A stretch of DNA of 56,790 nucleotides, from positions 2,678,289 to 2,735,078 of the forward strand of contig BFEA01000066.1 in the NCBI GenBank assembly GCA_003427395.1. Direction: 5' to 3'. The stretch is from Chara braunii. Taxonomy: Eukaryota > Streptophyta > Charophyceae > Charales > Characeae. The translations under genes were made by a program, and so were the position numbers. Below the pieces are notes generated by a model. The model ran no database searches, was not told where the DNA came from, and saw nothing but the letters and a program-made list of their open reading frames with translations. How positions within the stretch are numbered: position 1 is the stretch's first letter; each line of letters starts with the position of its first letter. This document shows positions 24,463 through 35,333 of this stretch, in pieces.

Positions 24463-25470
24463 TGCAAGGAAGATGAACAATAGCGAACTTCAGCAATCAA
24501 ACAGCATCATATACACAAGACCAGATAGTCGTGACCTCGAACCAACAACAGAATTGCATCACGAGTTTCACCAAATAAGAACACACCAAGAGCTCATAAT
24601 TGACAATGCTGGTAAAGTCTCATCATCATCATCAATGAAGAACCAATGTTGACATCCTATCTGGCGCTCGACACCCAAACTACAAATGGCAGATCCTATC
24701 TAGCCTACAATGCCGAAGATGACGTCAACAGCTTTCCCGAAGTACGAGCATATAACGACCATTGTCGCACGCTTCCAGCACCAGGTATGTCTCTCGCCTC
24801 ACTCACAACCTCGTTCCCCAACACACAGATGCCACTTGCACCCAAGGACCNACCATTGTCGCACGCTTCCAGCACCAGGTATGTCTCTCGCCTCACTCAC
24901 AACCTCGTTCCCCAACACACAGATGCCACTTGCACCCAAGGACCACCCTGCGCCACACCCAGCTTACAGCAGCGCAGCTCGACTATGGCTGCCTGCTCCT
25001 TCCTGCTCGCCGGTGAGCGCGTGAGTGCCAGCGAGCTTCAGCGCAGCAGCGCTTGCGCTGCATGCAGCCAGCACCCGAATGTCGGATCTGGAGGCAGGCC
25101 CTTTGCTATATCGAAGTGGCCTGCCTGCGTTCAGTCCCAGGAAGCTTCCAGTAGGCCCCGGTAGCCTGAGGCCCAGCACGATACAGAACAGGCCTCGGGC
25201 CTGAGGTGGTTGCATGCACCCAACTGCCTTTGGCCTGTGTTTGGCCCAGTACCCGTATCAAGCCCAGGGCTTGCTGTCCATACATTCACACAGGCGGCCT
25301 AGGGCCTGGGTTCTCTCAACCAACTGGCGCTGCGCAACTGCCTGAATTTCCTTAGTTGCGCAGTGGTCAAAATAGGGGCCTGAGGGCCTCGTCGAGCCTG
25401 CCTTCACTTAGGGCGGCCGACTTGCTCCAAAAAGGGGCCGAATGGGGCTCATAGAGGTCGTGGCCTCGCA
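24463..25470 (-). mobile_element. A2 5' LTR
   Basis: 1008 bp, closely similar to 16614-17626. It repeats the 93-bp duplication around an N (24758-24850, 24852-24944) at the same place as the 3' LTR. Since two independent LTR copies show the same structure, a real tandem repeat of unknown copy number is likely here. Confidence 0.88.
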
Positions 25471-25569
25471 GATTGATTGATTATTAGTAAATCAAGTAGG
25501 ACTTCGTCAAATCTCTGCAAAAAAAAATTCTTTCTCGCAACAAATATCTGAAAATTTCCATAGCTACGC

Positions 25570-25614
25570 CGGACCGGACCCCGGACCCCGGACCCCGGAC
25601 CCCGGACCCTGGAC
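25570..25614. repeat. (GGACCCC)n short tandem array
   Basis: Five or so copies of GGACCCC beginning CCGGACCGGACC. A related GGTCCGGATCC-rich stretch lies at 27060-27120, and both are next to a CATAGCTACG motif, in opposite orientation. Confidence 0.75.
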
Positions 25615-25732
25615 CTCCCGGGCCCATCCAGACCTCCGGAAAACCGGAATATTTCGGAATTTCCGGATCCCCTATATTGTTCGGGGAAAAGAAAAAAAAA
25701 AACGCCTCTACTCCTCCTACTACTCATTTAAA

Positions 25733-25793
25733 GCGTGTCATCCATGTGCAGGGGCCATGCTAATCTTCTCCTTCCAATGTTAATGAATGTCCC
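25733..25793 (-). pseudogene. U6 spliceosomal snRNA remnant, minus-strand copy
   Basis: On the minus strand it reads GGGACATTCATTAACATTGG and then AGAAGATTAGCATGGCCCCT followed by GCACATGGATGACACGC. This matches plant U6 from the 5' stem, through the AAAATTGG region, to the GATGACACGC segment. About six bases before AGAAGATTAGC are missing (the CGATACA region) and two positions near GCGCAAGG are changed. No U6 promoter (USE and TATA) is visible, so it is a pseudogene. Known role of U6: catalytic snRNA of the spliceosome. Confidence 0.8.
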
Positions 25794-25850
25794 AAGGGCA
25801 AGATTAGCATGGCCCCTGTGCCAAGATGACACGCATTAATGGGGAAGTGG
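25789..25850 (+). pseudogene. U6 spliceosomal snRNA remnant, plus-strand copy
   Basis: It begins with GTCCC, shared as the palindromic centre with the minus copy, then jumps to AGATTAGCATGGCCCCTGTG and CCAAGATGACACGCATTAAT. The 5' and central parts of U6 are deleted. The two copies are head to head, so the transcript could fold into a long hairpin. Confidence 0.78.
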
Positions 25851-26620
25851 AAGACAAGAAAAGAGGAGGACGGCAGAGGAGTACAGGGGAAAAAAAATTG
25901 GGCCCACGTATTCCTCATTGAATAGTCTTTTTCCCGAAGGACCCCAGCAGTGCATCTGCAAGGGTCCAATATCTCAAGAGACGTTCGAGAAATTTTGTGT
26001 GAGAGTTGAGCAGGCCAGCAATATATGTTCTGAATCCGAAGTCAGGTCTGCTTTCCAGCAGTTATGGGTCACAAGTTACAACTACTTGCTACCATAACTT
26101 TCTCTTTTTTTTTGTTTCGTTTTCCTACGAGCAGCAGCCCTAAGGGCCTTGCTCCACTCTTCGCTACTTGCACAAAATACAAAACATATGGTGCGTATGG
26201 TTCCATGTTCTAGCAGAAGATTCATTCCAACTCTTTCTTTTGTTTCCTTTTCCTACGAGCAGTGGCCCTAAGGGCCTCGCTCCACTCTTCACTACTTGCA
26301 CAAAAGATAAAACATATGGCGGCGTATGGTTCCATGTTCTAGCAGGAGATTCATTGTAGTCTTGCACATTTGGTGAGTAGTGGAGGGAAGCCCTGAAAAG
26401 CACGTGGTGAGTTGGCCTGCTACTGCCCAGAAACTCGTGTGCTCAGTGTTCCCATAACTGTTGAAACACGGATCTTAATGTGAATCCACAGCATATATAC
26501 GTGGCGTGCCATGACCCTAGCATGGCTATGAGCATTACTAAGTTCATGGTGAGAAGGCCCTTGCAGGGGCCTCTCGGGTAACCCGCAGGGGTTTTCTAAT
26601 AAATTATAAGGAGCTATTTG
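25851..26620. repeat. Non-coding repeat region with a 127-bp tandem duplication
   Basis: I see no gene. Two copies of a roughly 119-bp unit lie at 26110-26228 and 26237-26355, each holding CCTACGAGCAG, CTACTTGCACAAAA, CATATGG and TTCCATGTTCTAGCAG in order. Parts of the same repeat family seem to recur near 46230-46290 (AGATTCATT... TTGCACAT... GGTGA). Confidence 0.6.
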
Positions 26621-26621
26621 T

Positions 26622-26623
26622 TT

Positions 26624-26676
<53 letters not shown>

Positions 26677-26784
26677 NNNNNNNNNNNNNNNNNNNNNNNN
26701 NNNNNNNNNNNNNNNNNNNNNNNNNNNNNNNNNNNNNNNNNNNNNNNNNNNNNNNNNNNNNNNNNNNNNNNNNNNNTCTCTCTC
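26622..26784. repeat. (CT)n microsatellite around a 100-N gap
   Basis: CT units from 26622 to 26676, N from 26677 to 26776, then CT again to 26784. The gap is a microsatellite that could not be closed. Reading frames across it are meaningless. Confidence 0.9.
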
Positions 26785-27697
26785 GTGTTCTCACATATAA
26801 TAGCGACTTTTCTTTTTTCTTTTTTTTTTGCGCATTGGTGACCACCACACTGCTCCAGGTGCACCGCACACTTGCGCCGCAGGTAGGAAACAAAACCAAA
26901 GTTACGAAACCCCCTGGTAGACTTTCCAGGCCTTCCAGATCGTTGGCGAGGGGGATAAAAAATCAGGCACCATTCTTTTGGGGCGGCCTAGGGCGTGAGC
27001 AAACGCCCTGGACCACCCAAAAAAAATTTGCCCGTTGGGCTGGGGCCCACACATTCGGACCGAGATCCGGACCGAGATCCGGACCCCGGACGGTCCGGAT
27101 CCCTGTCCGGTGGTCCGGATCGTAGCTATGAAAATTTCTGATAATGACATTTCGTTTTTTCTGAAAGTTTCTGATAAAGCATTTCGTTTTCATGCAACAA
27201 ATATCTGGAAATTTCTGATTTCGGTTCTCTGATATTAGCATCCGAAAACTTCTGATATTTGCATACATAACCTAAAATTTCTTATGTTAGCATTTCGTTT
27301 TCTAGGCATATTAGGATAACGATAGAGGTTGTCATATTCTCGGAGACTCGGAGTATTCTTCTCAGAAAGTGGAACCTCCACTCTATTTAGCGCAATTTTT
27401 TTTTTCAAGATCGCATTTTTTTTTTAAACCGAGACTTTGCGGAACCTTGCCTAGATCTTGCTCATAGTACTCCTCTGAAATGCCTCACTCATAGCAGATC
27501 GACAGATATACAAAAAAAAAAAAAAAAAAAAGGGGGTGATCCACTTCTTTTATTTTTTACTTTTATTTTATTCTGTTGATTAGAACCGGCAGGAAAGTAC
27601 AGTTTGGTTGGTTCCCTTCCTGCGTTTTCCCTCCCACCCAACCCTTTGCCTGCATTCCCGGTTTGGTACAGTGCCACGTCAGCAGTGCCCCGCCACC
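26785..27697. other. Non-coding region before the family D gag
   Basis: No gene seen. It holds the GGTCCGGATCC-rich stretch, a run of 21 A (about 27511-27531), and repeated TTTCTGATAATG-like units (27130-27290). A GCAACAAATATCTG motif with AAATTTC is shared directly with 25537-25558. Confidence 0.5.
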
Positions 27698-29360
27698 ATG
27701 ACGGTCTCATTTCTGGGCATGCCAGACCAACTGGCCAATGAGTCCATTGCCGAGTACTGACAGCGGTTCCAAGCTCAGCTCGCACTGATCGAGGTTGAGG
27801 AACAGCGTCAGGCGGCAGCCGAGGCTGCCTGCCTACAAGCTGAAGCGGCGGCAGCAGCTGACAAGCAGCGGCTTCAGGCCGAAGCATACGCAGATACCCA
27901 GGCACGCCGCAAGGAGGACCAGGATCTGCTACAGCGGCATGAAGCCGCCAGCATCGAAAAGCTCAAGTTCTGGCATTTTGAACCATCCAAGCACCACAAA
28001 GACGCGACTCCGGAAGAGCAGCACAAGGAGTTTCTTGCCAAACTCGTGACCCGGTTGGTTTACACTTGTAACCACCTGCAGTCCGAGCTTGCGAATTTTC
28101 GACGGGCGGTGCGGAACCACAAGGATCTGGACGAGGATGCTACACGGGCACTTGATTCCCTTGTACAGGACTTGGAGCAAGTTGCACCAAGACCAGATGC
28201 TGGCGAGTCCATCAGTGCACCCTCTACCCGCCAATTGGAGGAACGAGTTGACCACGTAGTCGCAATGCTCGGCGACAACACCTTCGCTGCACCAGCCACC
28301 ATCCGCAATGCTCGGCGACACCATCCGAGGTTCAGCAATTGCACCAGCTGCCCAACAACGATGGCAACACCAGTGCGCAGCACTACAAGATGCCAACATT
28401 CCGCATTGAAAAGTTCGAAGATTATACGGATCAAGACCCGGTCCCCTGGTGGGAGGGCTTTACGACGCAATTTCGGATTTGTCTCGTCCCCGAGCACTCG
28501 TACATTGGCGCGTTGTTCCTCAACTCAAAGGGCGGATGCTAGATCTGGCTCAGCCACCTATCAACCATTCACAACGTCCAGGTCGCCGATGTACATGAGA
28601 AGATCTCTTGGGAAGAGTTGACGAGGCTATGGAAGAAGCGGTTCATCGTGGACGACGCCCCGACGCTCGCCATCAACCGCCTCTTCGCCATGACCCAAGG
28701 CAACACATCGACACGCGACTGGCTCACGGAATGGCAAAAGATCGCTGCAACGCCTGATCTCGAGTTGCCATTTTCGCATCTGCGCCGGGAGTTCTACAAC
28801 CGGTCATGTGGCGCCTTGAGCCTCGCACTTGGTGATCGCGAGCAATACACGACCTTCGCCGACATCATCGACAAGGCAAGGGAGATCATCAAGACCAACA
28901 GGGCGGCTGCACACGAGAAGTCAGCGTGGCAGCCAACCTATGTGGAAAAAGGAAAATTTGGTCCGTGTCCGCAGCAGGTCGCTGCAGTCCAACCGGACAA
29001 CATTGTGGAAGACCCAATAGCCACCCAAGCATCACGTAAGGGAGATCAGGTGGCCGCTGTCCAGCCGCGAAGCAGCAACAACTCCCGAGGAAAAGGGAAG
29101 GCGAAAACCACATCGCCAGCCGGAAACGGACAGCCAGCACCATGGGTCAAGTTTCACTTGACCGAGGCCGAATACAAGTGGCGCGGAAGGCGAAAACCAC
29201 ATCGGTAGCCGGAAACGGACAGCCAGCACCATGGGTCAAGTTTCACTTGACCGAGCCGAATACAAGTGGCGCGGCCGGTATGGCTGCTATTGGTGCAACA
29301 ACAGCCATACCAATGCCCGGATCAAGGCAAGGAGGATGTTCGGCCTCGCATCAACTCGAG
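27698..29360 (+). pseudogene. Family D gag, truncated at its zinc knuckle
   Basis: The start ATG at 27698 has a GCCACC context. A TGA at codon 21 and a frameshift near 28300 break the frame. The N-terminal third is a glutamine and alanine-rich coiled-coil-like region (EEQRQAAAEAACLQAEAAAA). The capsid core is clear at 28390-28900: KFEDYTDQDPVPWWEGF, FLNSKGGC, WEELTRLWKKRFIVDD, QGNTSTRDWLTEWQKI and LALGDREQY. A TAG near 28540 interrupts it. The knuckle region keeps only CYWCNN-SH and then runs into unrelated frame, so the CCHC motif is lost. I recall the same gag family from charophyte genomes. Its own protease and polymerase are not present: at about 29350-29460 the sequence changes to the C1 gag. 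Confidence 0.8.
29098..29281. repeat. 91-bp tandem duplication in the family D gag
   Basis: GGCGAAAACCACATCG to AATACAAGTGGCGCGG appears twice in succession with one or two differences. It duplicates the segment just before the zinc knuckle and disturbs the frame. Confidence 0.85.
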
Positions 29361-29449
29361 AAACTGAGTTGTGCGAGAGGTGAAGAGAAACTCGGCCCAT
29401 GTGCTTGAAAATGATGAAGAGAAAGAAAATAAAGAAAGAAAAGCGGACG

Positions 29450-30630
29450 TCAAGCCCGAGAAGCTGCTTCTTGGTGGAGCGACACAACGAAGAAGGAAAC
29501 GGTAAAAGAAACCGAGAAGAAACCAGAAGAGAAGAAACCTGATGGGAATGGCAATGGAGATGGGAATGGGAACGGGAATGGCAATGGGAATGGTGGTCCC
29601 TCCGGTCCCACTCCCTCTTCCAAGGACAATGCCAAACCTGCAGATCAGACTAAGCCAAAGAAAAAAGAAAAGGTGAAGATGAAATTGCCTTTTACTTTTT
29701 CTAATAAGAAAGAAGAAAGCCTTCCACTTTGGATCGCAGAGATCCAGACCTATGTTGGGACCGCACCGGTAGAAGAAGAGTCGCAAGTTGCGTTCACCAC
29801 TTCTTGTATGGGGGGTGAGGTGAAGCAATGGGTTCTGGCGGAAGCAAATGCCGCGGGGTTTGACGATATAGGTGAATGGGCGAAGACTATGACCTTGAAG
29901 CAGTTCCTTGCAAAAGTCAAGGACCGCTTTTTGGACAAGACTACGGCCTATAAGGCCTTCGACCAACTCACCACGATAGGACAAAAGTCCTGGTCTTTAG
30001 TTGAGTCGCTGTCTAGTGAGGTTGACCGACTGTTGCAGGTTCCCAGTCTTAACCTGCAGGACTCTCAGGTCCTTTACATTTACTCGCGTGCATTACCCGA
30101 ATCGATCCGAGGGCACTTGGTCGCCGAGGCCAAGTTCGGTAAGTATAGTTACCGTCAGTTCCGCGACCTGGCGTTGCAGCGGGAACAAATGACTTCGCAA
30201 GTCAAAGGTTCCTATGCTGCTGCCGTAAAGAATGGAGGAGGAGGCAGTCGGGGAGGCTACGACAAGCGGGTTTTATGGCGCCGAAAGCGCCAGGACCATA
30301 CCCTCGTCGTATTCGACGACGATACAATGGAGAAATGGTCATTGGAGAACGAGGGTGGTGGTGATAGCAGCAGTGACCCCGGAAAGGGGGAGGTCACCGC
30401 TGCGACGGTCATCAAGGGAGGACCGTCATCGAACAATCGACCGAAGGGAAGACCACGCTCCTTCCCGCACCATCCTGGGATTGCGACCGGTAGACCGTGG
30501 TTGAAGATGGGATTAACCCGGGAAGTATGGCAGGATAGGATGGACAATGCATAGTGCCTCAAGTGTGGCACTGCGGGGCATGTCATTGCCTATTGTCCTT
30601 TGATTAGAAACCCAAAAGGGAGCAGCTAGT
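29450..30630 (+). pseudogene. C1 gag
   Basis: The coding sequence begins without a visible ATG in a lysine-rich part, then a (GN)n stretch coded by a GGGAAT hexamer repeat (29540-29590). The capsid core is open from 29673 to 30554: KLPFTFSNKKEESLPLWIAEI, CMGGEVKQWVLAEANAAGFDD, FLDKTTAYKAFDQLTTIGQKSW and LYIYSRALPESIRGHL. A TAG just before the knuckle replaces a glutamine codon that C2 still has. The knuckle CLKCGTAGHVIAYC lies at 30555-30596. About 140 N-terminal residues present in C2 (46862-47400) are missing and are replaced by the family D gag. Confidence 0.85.
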
Positions 30631-30639
30631 AGGAATAAC

Positions 30640-31260
30640 ATTTGTTCCTACAGAGTCGGAGGGTGCGATCACATGCGAGGCGCCTACGATCCCTTTCCAC
30701 ACTCCGACTCCCGTGGCAGAGGATGGAAACCCTTCCGCCCGTCGTTCAGATAACCCCACTCCTGTCTTATGCCTGTCTCTGGACGACTCCCTTGACGAGC
30801 TGGGTAGCGAGCTAGTCGCGTTACGCAGTTTGTGGGCAAAGAAAGCCAAGTCTAAGGGGGAACTATTGATTGTCGATTTGGTTGTCAATCGCACACACGT
30901 TGGTGCGATGCTGGACCCTGGTTCCACACGATCTTACATGTCTGAACGTGCAATCCGCAAGTTGCACCTCGGCATGAAGATCCAAACGTAAGCTAGACCA
31001 ATCACGTCTATGCTGGCTGACAAAAGCACGATGACGGTAACGCAGTACGTCGATCGTGTTCGATGTCAGTTCAGTACTAAGGAGGGGAAGAAGATTTGGC
31101 ATGAGGTTCCCTTCCTAATCGAGAAGAACATGCCATTTGATATCATCTTGGGAATGGATTGGCACGAGGAAGATGATCCCAAGATTGATTTCAAACAGAA
31201 AGAAGTACGAATCAAGGGTGAATCGTCTGAATTGCAATCAATTAAGTTGTATCATTGGTC
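30640..31260 (+). pseudogene. C1 retropepsin-like protease
   Basis: The region 30713-30991 carries GAMLDPGSTRSYMS, where the active-site triplet D-S/T-G reads D-P-G, and then a stop at 30989. The same frame resumes and continues into the downstream stretch from 31010 with [14 protein letters not shown], the second half of the fold. One stop and one odd active-site residue are the only visible lesions. Confidence 0.82.
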
Positions 31261-32780
31261 AGGGTCTGATTGTGTCTTGTCTTTCTGTTGCATGAGTTAC
31301 CCTGCATTCCGATCGATGGTTGCAAAGAAGAAGTTAGAGGATGAGGTAGTCATGTTGTTAGTTAAGAAAGTAGGTGAGTCTTCAACTACCCATCGTCCTG
31401 GCATAGACGCACTCCTAACGGAGTTTGCCGATGTTCTGTCTGAACCAACCGGGGTCACTTCGCGTGCTATTAAGCACACGATCGAGATTGTGCCCGGTAG
31501 CAAGGTTCCCAAGGGCCCTATCTATCGCATGTCTCCAAGGGAACTTGAGGAACTTAAGAAACAATTGTCTGAGTTGACGGAGAAGGGATGGATTCGCCCT
31601 AGCTCCTCTCCTTATGGTGCACCTGTCTTGTTTGTGCCCAAAAAGGAAGGTGAGTTGCGCCTTTGTATCGACTACCGAGGGTTGAATGCCATCACCGTAA
31701 AAAACGCCGAACCTTTGCCAAGGATCGACGATCTCTTGGATCAGTTGCAGGGTTGTCGAGTCTTTAGCAAGATCGACCTTAAGTATGGGTACCACCAGAT
31801 CGAGGTGGATCCCGCCGATCAACATAAGATCGCGTTCCGTACGAGATATGGTCATTACGAGTTCATCGTGATGCCATTTGGTCTAACGAACGCACCTGCG
31901 ACCTTCCCAAGGTCAATGAACGAGTTGTTTAGGCAATGGCTCGACGACTTTGTAATCGTCTACTTGGATGAAATTCTAGTGTATAGTAAGACACTAGAAG
32001 ATCATCATCGACACCTTCGTCTAGTACTCGGGAAGTTACGCGAAGGTAACTTCAAACTCAACCCAAAGAAATCCGAGTTCGCTAAATCTGAGGTCCTGTA
32101 CTTGGGACATACAGTGAACGAGGAGGGATTGAGGCCCGAGGAAAAGAAGATCTCGGCGATCAGAGATTGGCCACAGCCGAAGACTCTGACAGACCTGCGA
32201 TCTTTCCTTGGATTAGCAAGTTACTATAGGAAGTTCGTTAGNGGCGATCAGAGATTGGCCACAGCCGAAGACTCTGACAGACCTGCGATCTTTCCTTGGA
32301 TTAGCAAGTTACTATAGGAAGTTCGTTAGGAACTTCTCAGTTATCGCTGCTCCCATGAGAAGATTGCTCAAGAAAGGTACTATCTGGCTGTGGGACAAGG
32401 ATTGTGAGTCATCCTTTCGAAAGCTGAAACACGCTTTGACCCACTATCCTGTTCTTAAGATTGCCGACCCATCTCTTCCTTTCATCGTCACAACTGACGC
32501 AAGTCAGTACGGTGTTGGCGTTGTCTTACAACAAGACAACGGCAAGGGCTACCGCCCTATTGAGTTCATGTCTAAACGTCTGCCGTGTGAAAAGGTCGCC
32601 AACTCCACCTACGAAAGGGAGTTGTATGCATTAATCTGCGCCCTAGAGACATGGAAACACTATCTCCTTGGCAGACATTTTACTGTGTACTCGGACCACT
32701 CGACCCTCAAGTGGATCAAGACACAGCCTCGATTGTCTGACAAGTTGGTGCGTTGGTCTGCTTTCATCGATACCTTCGAT
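31260..32780 (+). pseudogene. C1 reverse transcriptase and RNase H
   Basis: [31 protein letters not shown] and [12 protein letters not shown] are intact, but the catalytic YLDD reads YLDE. The frame then hits the N at 32242, where 32155-32241 and 32243-32329 are exact copies of each other, an apparent assembly error that breaks the connection domain. RNase H resumes at 32355 with [18 protein letters not shown] and DHSTLKW. If the duplication is false, the real element may be continuous here. Confidence 0.88.
32155..32329. other. 87-bp exact duplication around a single N (probable assembly error)
   Basis: GGCGATCAGAGATTGGCC to GAAGTTCGTTAG stands on both sides of N 32242. All other copies have this reverse-transcriptase segment once, so the duplication is most likely an unmerged contig overlap. 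Confidence 0.85.
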
Positions 32781-34304
32781 TTCGAACTCAAAACTATTAA
32801 AGGTAAGTCTAATGTTGTAGCAGCCGCACTATCTAGGAGGAGTGATTTCTTTGGGGCTATAGTCTCTTACCTGGATGTTGGGAATGATGTGAAAGATCAG
32901 ATTCGCGCTGGATATGCCACTGACCCTGCCTGGAAACCAATCATGGATATCCTAGCCAAGGATCCATCCCAACTTCCTCACTATCGATTGTCTGATGGCT
33001 TACTCTTCTTGTTGGACCAGACGGAACAAAGATTATGCATTCCTCACAAGGAAGAACTTAAAAGTTTATTCATTGGGGAATGTCATGACACAGAGGGACA
33101 CTTTGGTTTCAAGAAGACGTATGTTGAGGTGCGTGAGCACTATGAATGGAAGGGTTTGAAAGAGGATGTACTAACGTATGTTCGTACGTGCCAAGTATGT
33201 CAAAGAAACAAACCGTCTCATGAGAACCCTTTGGGTTTACTCCGACCACTACCTATTCCGAGTGAGCCAGGTGAGTCAAGTTATGGTTGTGGTTGACCGT
33301 TTCTCTAAATATGCCATGTTCATACCCTTGCCTGCAGAGGCCAAGACTGAGCTTGTGATTGCTAAATTTCAGATGCGATGGGTAACTGAGTATGGGTTTC
33401 CCATGTCTATTGTATCTGACCGCAATGTCAGGTTCACAAGCATGCCTTGGCTGAAGCTAATGGAGGCCTACGGTACCCGACTCACCATGTCGTCAGGCAG
33501 ACACCCTGAAGCGAATGGCCAGTCTGAGCAAATGAACCGTATGGTCCAACAACTTCTGAGAATGTATGTCCGTCCTGACCAAATAGACTGGGATGAGAAC
33601 TTACCCAAGATTGTCGGTGCATATAACAATAGTGTGCATACCGCAACGGGACGCACACCTAACGCACTGCACAAGGGCTGGAAGCCTAAGCGTCCCATTG
33701 ATGTTTTAACCAGGGATCAGTTTCTTAGACTTCCACCAGGGACAAAGGAATATGCCATTATGTTTCAAGAAGACATAAAAAAGGTGAAGGAGATTCTGAG
33801 GAAAACCCAAGAGCGCATGATTGAACAAGCTAACAAACACCGACGCCCGTCTACTTTTCAAGTTGGTGACTTGGTCTGGGTTAAGTCCAAAGAGTTCACT
33901 CTAGAAGAAGATGTTTCTCAGAAACTGATGCCTGTCTATCTAGGACCCTGGGAGTTCTCAAGGTGATAGGGGATGCCGATGGACCATTATACCGGATTGA
34001 CATTCCCCCTCATCTTCGGACAGACCCCGTCTTTCACGCGTCTAAACTGCTTCCATATGTAGAAGGAACAAAATTTCCTCACCGACCATCTGCTATACCT
34101 CCGTCTATGAATGGCAGCTATGTGGTTGAGAAAATTACTGACCATGGATTATTTTCTACTGGTGGAAGAGGAAGACCTCAGAAGCAGTATAAAGTGAGAT
34201 TCCAGTTCCAAGATGCCTCTGAAGACCGTTGGTTTAGCAGACGGGAACTGATGGATACTGCTCCTGATATTATTGCTAGCTATGAACGCGGACTGAAGTC
34301 TTAA
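32780..34304 (+). pseudogene. C1 integrase and chromodomain-like tail
   Basis: The zinc domain is intact (ECHDTEGHFGFKKT and CQVCQ). Right after PSEPGES the frame jumps to QVMVVVDRF: compared with C2, about 20 residues with the first catalytic aspartate (IDFM) are deleted near 33275. The other two acids (SDRNVRF, NGQSEQMN) remain. The C-terminal domain has VWVKSKEF; a one-base loss near 33955 shifts the frame, and the tail continues at 33963-34304 with GRGRPQKQYKVRFQF and SEDRWFSRREL, ending in a stop. Strand transfer is not possible without the first aspartate. Confidence 0.88.
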
Positions 34305-34330
34305 GTATTTCTGCGGTGGAACTCGAATTC

Positions 34331-34343
34331 GGGCCGGGAGGAA
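34331..34343 (+). other. C1 polypurine tract
   Basis: GGGCCGGGAGGAA directly before the LTR TG. C2 has GGGCCGGCAGGAA at 51925-51937 at the same distance from the stop codon. Confidence 0.7.
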
Positions 34344-35333
34344 TGCAGTAAACTGCGTTCAGCAGCGGCCTGGGCGCTGTAACCCAAGCCCAGGCCCAAC
34401 GAGCAGTGCGACCCCGCGCTGCTCGGCCTCAGGCCGCTGCGGGTGCTGTGTGACCACGCACAGCAAGAAATTCGAAGGTTGAAGTTAACTGTAGGTCCAG
34501 GTACCTCGCCCAGGCCCTTGGTCGTGTGCATTGACTTGTATGAGTGCAGGTACCCAGTCAAAACGGTGGACCAAGGAGGATACAGTTTCAACTCAATCCA
34601 GGTCGTCGACGACAATCGATCTCGGCCGTGTTTGACTTGAGGACTGGGCCCCAGACCCCGCCGTCAACACTACATATTGGGCTGACTTCCTGGCTTTGAC
34701 ATCTAGACTCTCGTCTGGAGTCTATGGGGACTCGACGCTCTCGCATCAACGCCGGCTCTATGCTGTCTTGCTGGCGAGACGCTGCGGGGAGAATTTGACG
34801 ACCGGCGCTCGTCGCTGGTTCGTGGCTTGAGTGTGCTGTGCGACCAGCATGCTGGCTGGTGCACTACTGTCTGAGGGGTTGTCGACGTGGCAGATGCCAC
34901 GTGGTATTGCTGCTGAGGTGGAAGGCGCTGGGCGCCTGTATTGCTGTTCTGCTTGACAAGTACTCGGAAGGAGGAATCAGGACTGTGGTTGGGGTCGTGA
35001 TACATACCTGGTGTCTTCAACTTCGTCGTCACGCTGCTGATTGATGACTGGTCTACTGGTGCCACGTGGCACTGTTGGACTACATTGTCTTGGATGTCCG
35101 GATCTTTGATTGAGACCCGATTATGCTGTTGGGAGGAGGAAGTGCCCAAAGAGGAAGTGGGCTGTAGGGAGGAGACTCTTCCACCCTCTCAAAGTCTATT
35201 CTCCCTCCTCCCTCTCTCATCTGTGTAATGCATTCTCTCTCGTTTTGGGATCATTATTATCATGATTTATCAGCAGCGTTCGCTTACTTGTCTTTGCGAG
35301 TGACGACTGATTATCATGATTGGGCACATTGCA
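34344..35333 (+). mobile_element. C1 3' LTR
   Basis: It starts TGCAGTAAAC and ends CACATTGCA, 990 bp. It contains G-box palindromes (GCCACGTGG at 34897-34905, GCCACGTGGC near 35060) and a GACGTGGCA site near 34882. A 5' partner LTR is not present in the window, so the right-hand flank (CGGG) cannot be tested as a target duplication. Confidence 0.8.

Larger units (their letters stand above)
16614..25470 (-). mobile_element. A2, complete Ty3/gypsy element
   Basis: 8857 bp, minus strand, with two LTRs (16614-17626 and 24463-25470), polypurine tract, primer site and a gag-pol region. Its flanks are GATT on both sides (16610-16613 and 25471-25474), a 4-bp target duplication that lies in a GATT repeat and is therefore weak taken alone. 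C2 and B2 also have 4-bp duplications, which supports it. Confidence 0.88.

Noticed and set aside
25733-25850. Functional U6 gene
   Set aside because: Both copies are deleted internally and lack the upstream sequence element and TATA box at the expected spacing.
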